Shown in pieces: positions 9,063-16,796 of a stretch of 37,925 bases of DNA. The stretch is from Candidatus Dormiibacterota bacterium (GTDB lineage Bacteria; Acidobacteriota; Polarisedimenticolia; Gp22-AA2). The first letter of the stretch is position 1. Each line of letters begins with the position of its first letter. Position numbers and translations under genes: made by a program. Below the pieces are notes generated by a model that saw only the letters and a program-made list of their open reading frames with translations, was not told the DNA's origin and did not search any database. The DNA lies in the NCBI GenBank assembly GCA_035635555.1, contig DASQAT010000025.1, positions 1 through 37,925 on the forward strand, written 5' to 3'.

Positions 9063-10473
9063 GCGCGCCGTCTTGTCGAGACGAGTCTTTCCACTGCTCC
9101 TGATGCCGCTCCTGCTGGCCGGCTGCGGCGAGAGCGCGCGCCCGAACGTCCTGCTGATCATCTTCGACACGGCGCGCGCCGATCGCTTCCCCTTCGACGG
9201 CTACACGCGGCCCACGACACCCAATCTGATGCCGATCGCGGCCGAGGGGGTCGTCTACACCCAGGCCTTCTCCCCCGCGCCCTGGACGGTGCCCGCGCAC
9301 GCCAGCCTGTTCACGGGGCAATACCCGTCCCTGCACCGGACCGACTGCGGGTCGCTGCGCCTGCCGGACCAGGTGACCACGCTCGCCGAGACGCTGCAGG
9401 CGGCGGGCTACCGCACCATCGGCTACACGGCCAACCCGTGGCTGGGGAGGGACTACAACTTCCAGCAGGGGTTCGACACCTACGGCGAGACCTGGCGCGA
9501 CGTCCCGCAGGAGAGCGAGGACACGGGGGCGGGTCTCACCAATGACAAGGTCATCCGCTTCCTGCGCTGGCGCGCCGACAACCCGGACGCCGCCTCGCAG
9601 CCGTTCTTTCTCTTCATCAACTATTTCGAGCCCCACCTTCCGTACCACCCGCCCGAGCCGGAGCGCTCGCGGTTTCTCCGGCCCGGGGCCGACCCGGCGA
9701 AGGTGAAGCGGCTGAGCCGCCTCGGCCACCCGGACGAGATGCGCTACATCGTCGGTCTCTCCGATCTGACGGACGACGACATGGGGGTCCTCAACGACCT
9801 GTACGACGGCGAGATCGCCTATACCGACCGGCGCGCGGGGGAGGTCCTGTCGGTCCTGCGCGAGCAGGGGATCCTCGACCGAACGATCGTCGCCATCGCG
9901 GGGGACCATGGCGAGAACATCGGCGACCATCACATGATGGATCACAAGCTGAGCGTGCACGACACCCTCCTGCACGTCCCCCTTCTCCTGCGCTACCCGC
10001 CGCGCATCCCGGGCGGCCGGTCGATCGACACGCGGGTGCAGATGCACGATCTGTATCCCACGATCCTGGGTCTCGCCGGCGTCGCCCCCCCGCAGGGCGC
10101 GGTCGTGGAGGCGGTGCCGCTGCCCGGGACCGGGCTGCCCGGCTCGGGGCGGCCCGCCGAGGGGCCGATCGTCGGCGAATTCGTCGGTCCGCCTCTCGAG
10201 TTCATCAAGGTGATGCAGGACCTCTTCCCCGGAAAGGACCTGTCGCGCTACAACCGCACGCTGATCGCGCTGCGGTACTCCGGCTACAAGATCCAGTGGG
10301 GTTCCGACGGCAGGCACGCCCTGTACCACGTCGACCAGGATCCGGGAGAGACGACCGACCTGGCCGCGACCGAGCCGGACCGGCTGCAGGAGATGGTCCG
10401 GCGGGTCCAGGACTGGCTGCACCGGCCGGCGCGCGCGGCGACATCGGCAGGCCGCAAGGCCTCCCCGCGCTGA
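9061..10473 (+). CDS. sulfatase-fold (alkaline phosphatase superfamily) lipoprotein
   Basis: A 470-residue lipoprotein with signal peptide and lipobox LAGC (C22). The fold is marked by NVLLIIFDTARADR at 29-42 (metal-binding D36) and AGDHGENIGDHHMMDHK near residue 280 (second metal site). In place of the C/S-x-P-x-R formylglycine signature it has T76-V-P78-A-H80 (APWTVPAHASLFTG), a variant in which Thr is the likely nucleophile. A phosphohydrolase or phosphotransferase role is therefore at least as likely as true sulfatase activity. It probably acts at the periplasmic face. The ATG at 9061 gives the complete signal peptide, but see the promoter that overlaps it. It is divergent from aminotransferase copy 1 and upstream of copy 2. 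Confidence 0.85.
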   Translation: MRAVLSRRVFPLLLMPLLLAGCGESARPNVLLIIFDTARADRFPFDGYTRPTTPNLMPIAAEGVVYTQAFSPAPWTVPAHASLFTGQYPSLHRTDCGSLRLPDQVTTLAETLQAAGYRTIGYTANPWLGRDYNFQQGFDTYGETWRDVPQESEDTGAGLTNDKVIRFLRWRADNPDAASQPFFLFINYFEPHLPYHPPEPERSRFLRPGADPAKVKRLSRLGHPDEMRYIVGLSDLTDDDMGVLNDLYDGEIAYTDRRAGEVLSVLREQGILDRTIVAIAGDHGENIGDHHMMDHKLSVHDTLLHVPLLLRYPPRIPGGRSIDTRVQMHDLYPTILGLAGVAPPQGAVVEAVPLPGTGLPGSGRPAEGPIVGEFVGPPLEFIKVMQDLFPGKDLSRYNRTLIALRYSGYKIQWGSDGRHALYHVDQDPGETTDLAATEPDRLQEMVRRVQDWLHRPARAATSAGRKASPR

Positions 10474-10539
10474 AACCGGCGGGGCCGGAGCCCCCGCGGT
10501 CCGCGTGGTAAACCCGAAGTTTCCCTCGCCGCTCCCCGC

Positions 10540-10570
10540 TTGACAGCCCGGCCGCCTGCTGGCTTATAGT
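10540..10570 (+). promoter_or_regulatory. promoter of aminotransferase copy 2, leaderless geometry
   Basis: TTGACA (10540-10545) and TATAGT (10565-10570), spacer 19. The predicted start falls on the A of the ATG at 10577, and no Shine-Dalgarno precedes that ATG. Confidence 0.65.
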
Positions 10571-10576
10571 CCGGGC

Positions 10577-11953
10577 ATGCCGCCCAAGGATCGAGTTTCA
10601 CTCGTCAAGACACCGCTTCCCGGCCCCCGGTCCAAACAGTTGATCGAGAAGGAGATCGGTCTCATGGCCGCGGGGGCGTACGGCCCCCCCTCGGAGCGGC
10701 GGTTCATCGCGGTAAAGGCCTCCGGGTCGCTCATCGAAGACGCGGACGGGAACCGCTTCATCGACTTCGGATCCGGCTGGGGGACGAACAACGTCGGTAA
10801 CTGCCACCCGGAGGTCGTGGAGGCGGTGTCCTCGATGATCCGCCAGCTCGGCGTGACCTGCTGGACGAGCGCCGGCAACACCGCTCAGCGCTTCGACCTG
10901 GCCGAGAGGCTCCTCGAGGTCTGCCCGAAGCGCACCGATCGGGTCCTGTTCCTGACGACGGGGACCGAGGCGGTCGAAGCGGCGCTGCGGGTGATGCGGC
11001 GCGCCTCGGAGCGCCCGTTCGTCATTTCGTTCTACGGGCAGTACCACGGCCTGTCCTACGGCTGCATGGCGGCCGGTCCTCTGGAATCACACGTGAGGGA
11101 GGACGTGGCGCCGCTCGTGAATGGCTTCGTGTACGCTCCTTATCCCTACAGTTTCAGAACGCCGCTGCGCTCGCATACGGGCGGCGGCCCCGGGCGGGCG
11201 ACGCTCGAGTACATCGAAGATCTCATCCTGACCTATGAAGTCCCGCCGTCGAAGATCGCCGGGGTCCTGGTCGAGCCGGTCGTCGGCGAGGCCGGTGTGT
11301 GGGTACCTCCGGACGATTTCCTGCCCGGCCTGCGCGACATGTGCGACGAGCACGGCTGGTATTACTGCATCGACGAGGTCCAGAGCGGGTTCGGCCGTTG
11401 CGGCAAAATGTGGGCGTTCGAGCACTGGAACGTCGAGCCGGACCTGATCGTCATCGGCAAGGGGCTGTCCGGCGGCACGATGCCGATCGCCGCGGTCGCC
11501 GGCCGGCACGAGATCTTCGACAAAGCGGAGGCGTTCGTCGCCGGGACCTACGCCGGACACCCGGCCGGCTGCGCCGCGGGGCTGAAGGCGCTCGAGATCA
11601 TCAAGCGCGACCACCTGCTCGAGTACGCGACCACGCTCGGGGATTACGGCCTGAAGAGGCTGCAGGCGATGAAGGAGAAGTACCCGATCATCGGCGAAGT
11701 GCGCGGCCTGGGGCTCTGGCTCGCCGTCGAGTTCGTCAAGGACCCCAAGACCCGCGCCAAGAACTTCGAAGCCGCCGCCGAGGTCAACCAGCACTGCCTC
11801 GAGAACGGTCTCTACTACATCCACGACAGCATCTCGTGGTTCGTCCGCATCCAGCCGCCGCTCAACATCGAGCGGTCCTTGTTCGAGCAGGGGCTGGACA
11901 TCCTCGAGGACGCCATCGCCCGCGTCAACGCCTCCGCACGACCCCGGATCTGA
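10577..11953 (+). CDS. class III PLP-dependent aminotransferase, copy 2
   Basis: A 458-residue class III aminotransferase related to copy 1 (both start with a TPLPGP segment followed by an E-D-x-DGNRF-x-DF motif). Hallmarks: TTGTEAVEAALRVMRRAS, the EPVVGEAGVWVPPDDF loop, CIDEVQSGFGRCGKM and PLP lysine K295 in VIGKGLSGG. The active-site loop lacks the CxxC insert of copy 1, and the central region carries an extra aromatic/Gly segment (VYAPYPYSFRTPLRSHTGGG), so its substrate probably differs. The ATG at 10577 lies seven bases after a -10 element and has no ribosome site, suggesting leaderless translation. Its last 29 bases overlap, tail to tail, the end of otsB. Specific substrate cannot be read from sequence. 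Confidence 0.87.
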   Translation: MPPKDRVSLVKTPLPGPRSKQLIEKEIGLMAAGAYGPPSERRFIAVKASGSLIEDADGNRFIDFGSGWGTNNVGNCHPEVVEAVSSMIRQLGVTCWTSAGNTAQRFDLAERLLEVCPKRTDRVLFLTTGTEAVEAALRVMRRASERPFVISFYGQYHGLSYGCMAAGPLESHVREDVAPLVNGFVYAPYPYSFRTPLRSHTGGGPGRATLEYIEDLILTYEVPPSKIAGVLVEPVVGEAGVWVPPDDFLPGLRDMCDEHGWYYCIDEVQSGFGRCGKMWAFEHWNVEPDLIVIGKGLSGGTMPIAAVAGRHEIFDKAEAFVAGTYAGHPAGCAAGLKALEIIKRDHLLEYATTLGDYGLKRLQAMKEKYPIIGEVRGLGLWLAVEFVKDPKTRAKNFEAAAEVNQHCLENGLYYIHDSISWFVRIQPPLNIERSLFEQGLDILEDAIARVNASARPRI

Positions 11954-12728
11954 ACCGGCTGTCGCGGCCGGCCGGACGCTCCCCGCGCAGGGCCACGAGC
12001 AGGGCCAGGAGATCGTCGATCTCCGTCTGATCGCGCAGGTAGTAGGCGGCTCTCGAGGCGCGGCTGCGGCCGACGCGGACCGTCACCAGCCCCCGGCCCC
12101 GGCCGTTCGAGAAGACCAGCTCATCGGATCCGTCGTCTCCCACGTAGAGAGCGGCCCGGCTGCGCGCCCGCTTCTGCAGCATCCGGACCGCGGTCCCCTT
12201 GTCCGGAGAGCCGACGGGGAGAAGGTTGATCCCGAAGTGGCCCGGGACGAGGCGGGCACGAGGGAGCGCGCGCGCGATCCGCAGGACCGCCTGTTGCGCG
12301 TGCGGCGGACTCGAGGCGTTCCGGAAGTGAATGGTCAGCGTATCCTTCTTGTCCTCGATCCACACGCCGCGCAGCGGACCCAGGCGGTCGCGCAGGAGGC
12401 GCCGCCAGCCGCGGACGGTCCTGCGCCTGTCGGCCTGCCCGCGCCCGCCCGCGCCCTCCTCGGCGCCGTGATTGCCGAGGATCGCCCACAGAGGAAGCCC
12501 CGCGATCCGTGGCCGAAGATCGCCGAGGGCCCGTCCGGTGATGACGGCACATCTGTAGAGCCCGGCGACCTCCGCCAGAAGCGACCGGGTTCGAGGACGA
12601 AGGCGTGTCCGTGCGGGTTCGGGAACGAGTGGCGCCAGCGTCCCGTCGAAATCGAACGCCAGAAGGGCGTCTGTCCGGGCCAGGGCCTGCAGCACGGGGC
12701 GCTGCTCGCGTCCCAGGATGTACCTCAC
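11925..12728 (-). CDS. otsB: trehalose-6-phosphate phosphatase
   Basis: A 267-residue HAD-superfamily phosphatase converting trehalose-6-phosphate to trehalose. HAD motif I is D26-F-D28-G-T (LLAFDFDGTLAPL). Also visible are VITGRALGDLRPRI, LGNHGAEE, the conserved cap segment (WIEDKKDTLTIHFRNA), and motifs III/IV in GSPDKGTAVRMLQ and YVGDDGSDELVF. The GTG start overlaps the otsA stop by four bases (GTGA), so translation is coupled to otsA. The Arg-rich C-terminal tail runs 29 bases into the end of the convergent aminotransferase gene. Cytoplasmic; second step of the OtsAB pathway. Confidence 0.93.
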   Translation of the reverse strand: MRYILGREQRPVLQALARTDALLAFDFDGTLAPLVPEPARTRLRPRTRSLLAEVAGLYRCAVITGRALGDLRPRIAGLPLWAILGNHGAEEGAGGRGQADRRRTVRGWRRLLRDRLGPLRGVWIEDKKDTLTIHFRNASSPPHAQQAVLRIARALPRARLVPGHFGINLLPVGSPDKGTAVRMLQKRARSRAALYVGDDGSDELVFSNGRGRGLVTVRVGRSRASRAAYYLRDQTEIDDLLALLVALRGERPAGRDSRFRSGVVRRR

Positions 12729-14977
12729 GGCGTGACGGTTTCTCTCGGCCCGGTGGGGTCCGAGAGACGATCGGAGACCTGGTGCCGCTGGCGCAGCCGG
12801 GCGGCGTCCACCAGCATCTGACCCGCCCACCTGTAGACGTTGAACTCGGACAGATACAGACGCATCGCGTGCATGCGCTCCTGCTGCTCCTCCGGGGACA
12901 TCTCCAGGGCCGCCGCGAGCGCGGCGCTCGACTGCTCGAGGTCGTACGGATTGACGATGAGCGCCTCGGTCAGCTCGCGCGCCGCGCCGGTGAAGCAGCT
13001 CAGGATCAGAACGCCGCGCTCGTCGTCGCGGGCCGAGAGAAACTCCTTGGCCACGAGATTCATCCCGTCGTGCAGACTGCTGATGTAGCAGACGTCCGCC
13101 GCCCGGTAGAGCCGCAGGATCTCGGGCGGCTCGTAGTGCTCGATCTTCAGGACGAGCGGCCGGTACGATCCCTGGCCGAACTTCCGGTTGATCCGGTCCG
13201 CCAGCTCCTCGACGCTCTGGCGCAGCCCGCGGTAGCGATCGATGGCCGTCCGGCTCGGCGCCGCGATCTGCACGAACGTGAAGTGGCCGCGGAACTGCGG
13301 GAAGCGCTCCAGGAGCCTCTCCACGGCGAGCAGACGCTCCTCGATCCCCTTCGTGTAGTCGAGACGATCGACCCCGAGACCCAGGAGCACGTCCGGCGCC
13401 ACTCCGTACTCCTCGAAGACTTCCCGCCGGCAGCGATCCACCGGCGGCGCGTCCTTGAGCAGGCGGTTGGGCCAGTCGACGGAGATCGGGTAGGCGCGAA
13501 CGAGCGTGGTCCAGCCCCGGTGGATGACCGCGCGGCTCTCCCGATCGATGCGCGCCTCGAGGTAGCGATCGACCGAGTCGATGAAGTTGTTGCAGTGGAG
13601 CCTGATGTGGAAGCCGAGGATGCTGCTCCCGAGCATTCCGTGGAGAAGCTCCTTGTGCCAGGGACAGATCTCGAAGTTCTCCGAGTTCGGCCACGGAATG
13701 TGCCAGAAGCTCAGGATCATCGCCCGCGGCAGCCGCTCGCGGATGATCCGGGGCACCAGGGCGAAATGATAGTCCTGCACGAAGATGATCGGATCGGGGG
13801 TGTCGACCTCCGCGCAGACGGCGTCGGCGAACTTGCGATTCACGCTCTGATAGACGCTCCAATCCTCGCCGCGAAAGACGGGGCGCGTGTGGGCGATGTG
13901 GCACAGGGGCCACAGCCCCTCGTTGGAGAAGCCGTAGTAGTAGCCCTTCTCCTCTTCGGGGGTGAGCCAGACCCTCCGGAGGGCGTACGACTCCTCGCCG
14001 GGCGGCACGCGGATGCGCCCCGCGCGGTCGCTCACCTCGCGATCGGCGGACCCGCCGCCATGCGCCACCCAGACGCCGGAAAAGGCGCGCATGACCGGTT
14101 CGAGCGCCGTCACCAGCCCGCTCGCCGGATGCAGGACCCGGATCGTCCCGTCGGGGCCGCGGTCATGGATATACGGCTCGCGATTGGCCAGGATGATGAC
14201 TTTCTCGCCGTGAAGGTAGCGCCGCAGATTGCGGCGCAGCCGATCGGCGGTCCAGGCGACGCCGCGACCTTCGGAGAGCGACTCCGAGGCGATCTGCTCC
14301 GCCAGATCCCGCACGTCCCTCACGATCGGCTGGAAGGCCCGCGACGGAGGCTTGCCGCGCAGAATGCGCCGCAGGTCCGAGGTCCAGTTGCGCCAGGAAA
14401 AGCGTGTGGCCAGCGCGGTGGCGAGCGAGGCCGCGACCGCCAGGATCCCGAACGCGGCCAGCGTGAAGCGCCGGGACGTCTCGGCGCGCAGGTCGGCGTA
14501 TGTCATGTCCTGCAGGAGAACGACGAAGCCGAGCCGGTGATCGCCGGCCTCCACGGGTACGGCGCTGACATGCACCCTCCCGCCGTCGAGATCCATCAGC
14601 CGGCTCCAGGTCGGCCACTCGCCGGTCTGCGGATCGCGCCGGGCGGAGGAGATCCGCGGGCCCACGCGCTCGCACGCCAGCGGCTGCGGGTACCCCGGCG
14701 TCGCGGCGATCGTCCCGCCGTCCTCGCCGCATGCCGCGGCCGCCAGGATCCGTGCGTCGCGTGCGATGTCGCCGAGGGTGCGGCCGACGTCGGCCCGATC
14801 GTCCGAAGTCCAGCCACGGACGAGATCGTCGTGGACTCTCGACACGGCGAGGGTCGCCTTCCTCGTGACGTCCTGCTCGAACCATGTGCGGCTGGTCTTG
14901 TCGACGAGCCGCGACGTGCCCCAGGCCAGGAGACCGAGGAGGAGCAGAACGAGGATCGCGCGAAGCGACTCTTTCAC
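12725..14977 (-). CDS. otsA: trehalose-6-phosphate synthase with membrane sensor-like N-terminus
   Basis: Glycosyltransferase family 20 enzyme making trehalose-6-phosphate from UDP-glucose and glucose-6-phosphate. The catalytic part begins near residue 258 (EKVIILANREPYIH) and shows HIPWPNSENFEICPW, VDRLDYTKGIEERLLAVER and HDGMNLVAKEF. Unlike the soluble enzyme of about 460-490 residues, this 750-residue protein begins with a membrane span (7-25), a likely periplasmic domain (26-170), a second span (171-194) and a HAMP-like stretch (195-232, RILRGKPPSRAFQPIVRDVR). This is the architecture of a transmembrane receptor. GTG 14977 is chosen because it opens the first span. The upstream frame stays open to 16261, but that part is antisense to the GH15 gene. 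Co-transcribed with otsB. The catalytic assignment is secure; sensing is inferred. Confidence 0.92.
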   Translation of the reverse strand: MKESLRAILVLLLLGLLAWGTSRLVDKTSRTWFEQDVTRKATLAVSRVHDDLVRGWTSDDRADVGRTLGDIARDARILAAAACGEDGGTIAATPGYPQPLACERVGPRISSARRDPQTGEWPTWSRLMDLDGGRVHVSAVPVEAGDHRLGFVVLLQDMTYADLRAETSRRFTLAAFGILAVAASLATALATRFSWRNWTSDLRRILRGKPPSRAFQPIVRDVRDLAEQIASESLSEGRGVAWTADRLRRNLRRYLHGEKVIILANREPYIHDRGPDGTIRVLHPASGLVTALEPVMRAFSGVWVAHGGGSADREVSDRAGRIRVPPGEESYALRRVWLTPEEEKGYYYGFSNEGLWPLCHIAHTRPVFRGEDWSVYQSVNRKFADAVCAEVDTPDPIIFVQDYHFALVPRIIRERLPRAMILSFWHIPWPNSENFEICPWHKELLHGMLGSSILGFHIRLHCNNFIDSVDRYLEARIDRESRAVIHRGWTTLVRAYPISVDWPNRLLKDAPPVDRCRREVFEEYGVAPDVLLGLGVDRLDYTKGIEERLLAVERLLERFPQFRGHFTFVQIAAPSRTAIDRYRGLRQSVEELADRINRKFGQGSYRPLVLKIEHYEPPEILRLYRAADVCYISSLHDGMNLVAKEFLSARDDERGVLILSCFTGAARELTEALIVNPYDLEQSSAALAAALEMSPEEQQERMHAMRLYLSEFNVYRWAGQMLVDAARLRQRHQVSDRLSDPTGPRETVTP

Positions 14978-14983
14978 GAAAAT

Positions 14984-14998
14984 AATTGTGACATAATT
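14984..14998. promoter_or_regulatory. palindrome between divergent otsA and GH15 genes
   Basis: AATTGTGACATAATT reads AATT-x-TG-A-CA-x-AATT, symmetrical about A14991. It fills the middle of a 27-base AT-rich gap between two divergent start codons in an otherwise GC-rich region. It overlaps a CATAAT -10 element (14992-14997) facing the GH15 gene, whose GTG begins seven bases after it. A TATTTT-like element faces otsA. A bound regulator could control both directions. Confidence 0.6.
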
Positions 14999-15004
14999 TG
15001 ACCC

Positions 15005-16771
15005 GTGCGCCTCGAGGATCTCGGACTGATTGGGAACTGCCAGTTCTCCGCCCTCGTGTCGCGCCGGGGCGATGTCGTGTGGTGCTGTCTCCCGCGCTTC
15101 GATTCCGAGCCGGTTTTCGCGAGTCTCCTCGATGCCGATTATGGAGGACGATTCACGGTCGCCCCCGCGGCGGATGCGAACGGGACGCAGCGCTACGTCG
15201 AAAACACCAATGTTCTCGAGACGACCTTCACGACGACCGACGGCTCGTTTCGTGTGCTCGATTTCGCGCCCCGCTACCTGCTTCACGACCGCTCGTTCCG
15301 GCCGACCCAGATCGTGCGGATCGTCGAGCCGGTGTCCGGCACGCCGCGCGTCCGCATCGCGTGCGAACCGTGTCTGGGCTGGTCGCGGCGGGCTCCGGAT
15401 CGGATTCAGGGATCGAACCACGTGCAGTTCGAAGGTTACGCGAGCCCCTTCCGGCTGACCACCGACATCCCCTTGTCCTATCTCGGAGGGCAGCCGTTCG
15501 CCCTCACCGAGAGACGCCATCTCGTCCTGGCCTGGGGGCCGCCCGTCGAGGAGGCGCTGCCGGCGCTGTGCGAAAGATTCCTGACGGAGACGCTGCGCTA
15601 CTGGCAGCGCTGGACCAAGCATTGCAACATCCCGCCTCTCTTTCAGGAGGAGGTGGTGCGATCGGCCCTGGTGCTGAAGCTCCATTGTTTCGAGGACACC
15701 GGGGCGATCGTGGCGGCGACGACGACCTCGATCCCGGAGGCGCCGGGCAGCGGCCGGACCTGGGACTACCGGTACTGCTGGCTGCGTGATGCGGCCTACG
15801 TGCTCGGGGCCTTCCGGCTCCTGGGGCACTTCGAGGAGCGCGAGCAGTTCGTGCGCTACCTCCTCGACATCGTGGCCCGCAATCCCTCGCTGGACCTGGC
15901 TCCGCTGTATCGCGTCGACGGGACGTCCGACCTGAACGAACGAATGCTTCCCGACTGGCCCGGCTTCGAAGGTGAGAAGCCGGTGCGGGTCGGCAATGCC
16001 GCCGCCGCGTACCGGCAGAACGACATCTACGGCGAAGTGATGCTGGCTCTCGCGCCGGTCATGCTCGACGCGCGATTCCGGGCGGATCAGACGCGCGAGA
16101 AGATCGATCTGCTCGAGCGCCTGGCGCGCCAGGCGGTCGCCGTGGCGGGGACCCCCGACGCGGGGATCTGGGAATACCGCACCGAGTGGATTCCGCAGAC
16201 CTTCTCGAGCCTGATGTGCTGGGCGGCGGCGGACCGCATGGCCAGGGTGGCCGCGCATCATCTCCCGGACCGGGAGGACGGCTACCGCGGGTCGGCGGCG
16301 TCGATCCGCGAGGACATCCTCAAAAACGCCTGGAACGCGGATCTGGGCAGCTTCGTCGCCGCCCGCGGCAGCCGCGATCTCGACGCGTCACTGCTCCAGA
16401 TGGCACCGCTCCACTTCCTGCCGCCGGATGATCCGCATCTCCGATCCACCATCGACACGATTCGCGGCCGCCTCGCCAGGGACGGATGGCTCCTGCGGTA
16501 CCTCCACGACGATGGCTTCGGCGCGCCGACCGTCGCCTTCGTCCTCTGCACCTTCTGGCTCGTCGAGGCCCTGGTCGCCACGGGCCGCGGCCCCGAGGCG
16601 CGCGAAACGTTCGAACGCGCGCGCGCCGCTCTCCCGCCCCTGGGTCTGCTCTCGGAGGACTTCGACCCCGCGACGCGCCGTCTCTGGGGCAACTACCCCC
16701 AGGCGTACTCGCACGTGGGCCTCATCCACGCCGCGTTCGCGGCGTCGCCGCGCTGGGCCGACATTCTGTGA
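15005..16771 (+). CDS. glycoside hydrolase family 15 (glucoamylase or trehalase)
   Basis: A 588-residue inverting GH15 enzyme of the bacterial glucoamylase/trehalase group; no signal peptide, so cytoplasmic. Family marks are LGLIGNCQFSALVSRRGDVV, WCCLPRFDSEPVFASLLD at the N-terminal beta-domain, then the (alpha/alpha)6 barrel with TWDYRYCWLRDAAYVLGAF (about 252), GIWEYRTEWIPQTFSSLMCW (about 387) and LLSEDFDP near 550, containing the predicted acid/base carboxylates. The divergent partner makes trehalose, and GH15 trehalases are known, so trehalose turnover is the favoured role; alpha-glucan hydrolysis is the alternative. The GTG start at 15005 follows a CATAAT element by seven bases, suggesting a leaderless message. 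Confidence 0.9.
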   Translation: MRLEDLGLIGNCQFSALVSRRGDVVWCCLPRFDSEPVFASLLDADYGGRFTVAPAADANGTQRYVENTNVLETTFTTTDGSFRVLDFAPRYLLHDRSFRPTQIVRIVEPVSGTPRVRIACEPCLGWSRRAPDRIQGSNHVQFEGYASPFRLTTDIPLSYLGGQPFALTERRHLVLAWGPPVEEALPALCERFLTETLRYWQRWTKHCNIPPLFQEEVVRSALVLKLHCFEDTGAIVAATTTSIPEAPGSGRTWDYRYCWLRDAAYVLGAFRLLGHFEEREQFVRYLLDIVARNPSLDLAPLYRVDGTSDLNERMLPDWPGFEGEKPVRVGNAAAAYRQNDIYGEVMLALAPVMLDARFRADQTREKIDLLERLARQAVAVAGTPDAGIWEYRTEWIPQTFSSLMCWAAADRMARVAAHHLPDREDGYRGSAASIREDILKNAWNADLGSFVAARGSRDLDASLLQMAPLHFLPPDDPHLRSTIDTIRGRLARDGWLLRYLHDDGFGAPTVAFVLCTFWLVEALVATGRGPEARETFERARAALPPLGLLSEDFDPATRRLWGNYPQAYSHVGLIHAAFAASPRWADIL

Positions 16772-16796
16772 GGAACGCGAAACGGCGGGATCGGTC

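Noticed and set aside
12605-15001. A 798-codon plus-strand frame opposite otsBA
   Set aside because: Antisense to recognised otsA and otsB; low-complexity composition and no start signal.
14978-16261. N-terminal extension of otsA upstream of GTG 14977
   Set aside because: It would be antisense to the GH15 gene and is not conserved-looking; the membrane span begins exactly after the GTG.
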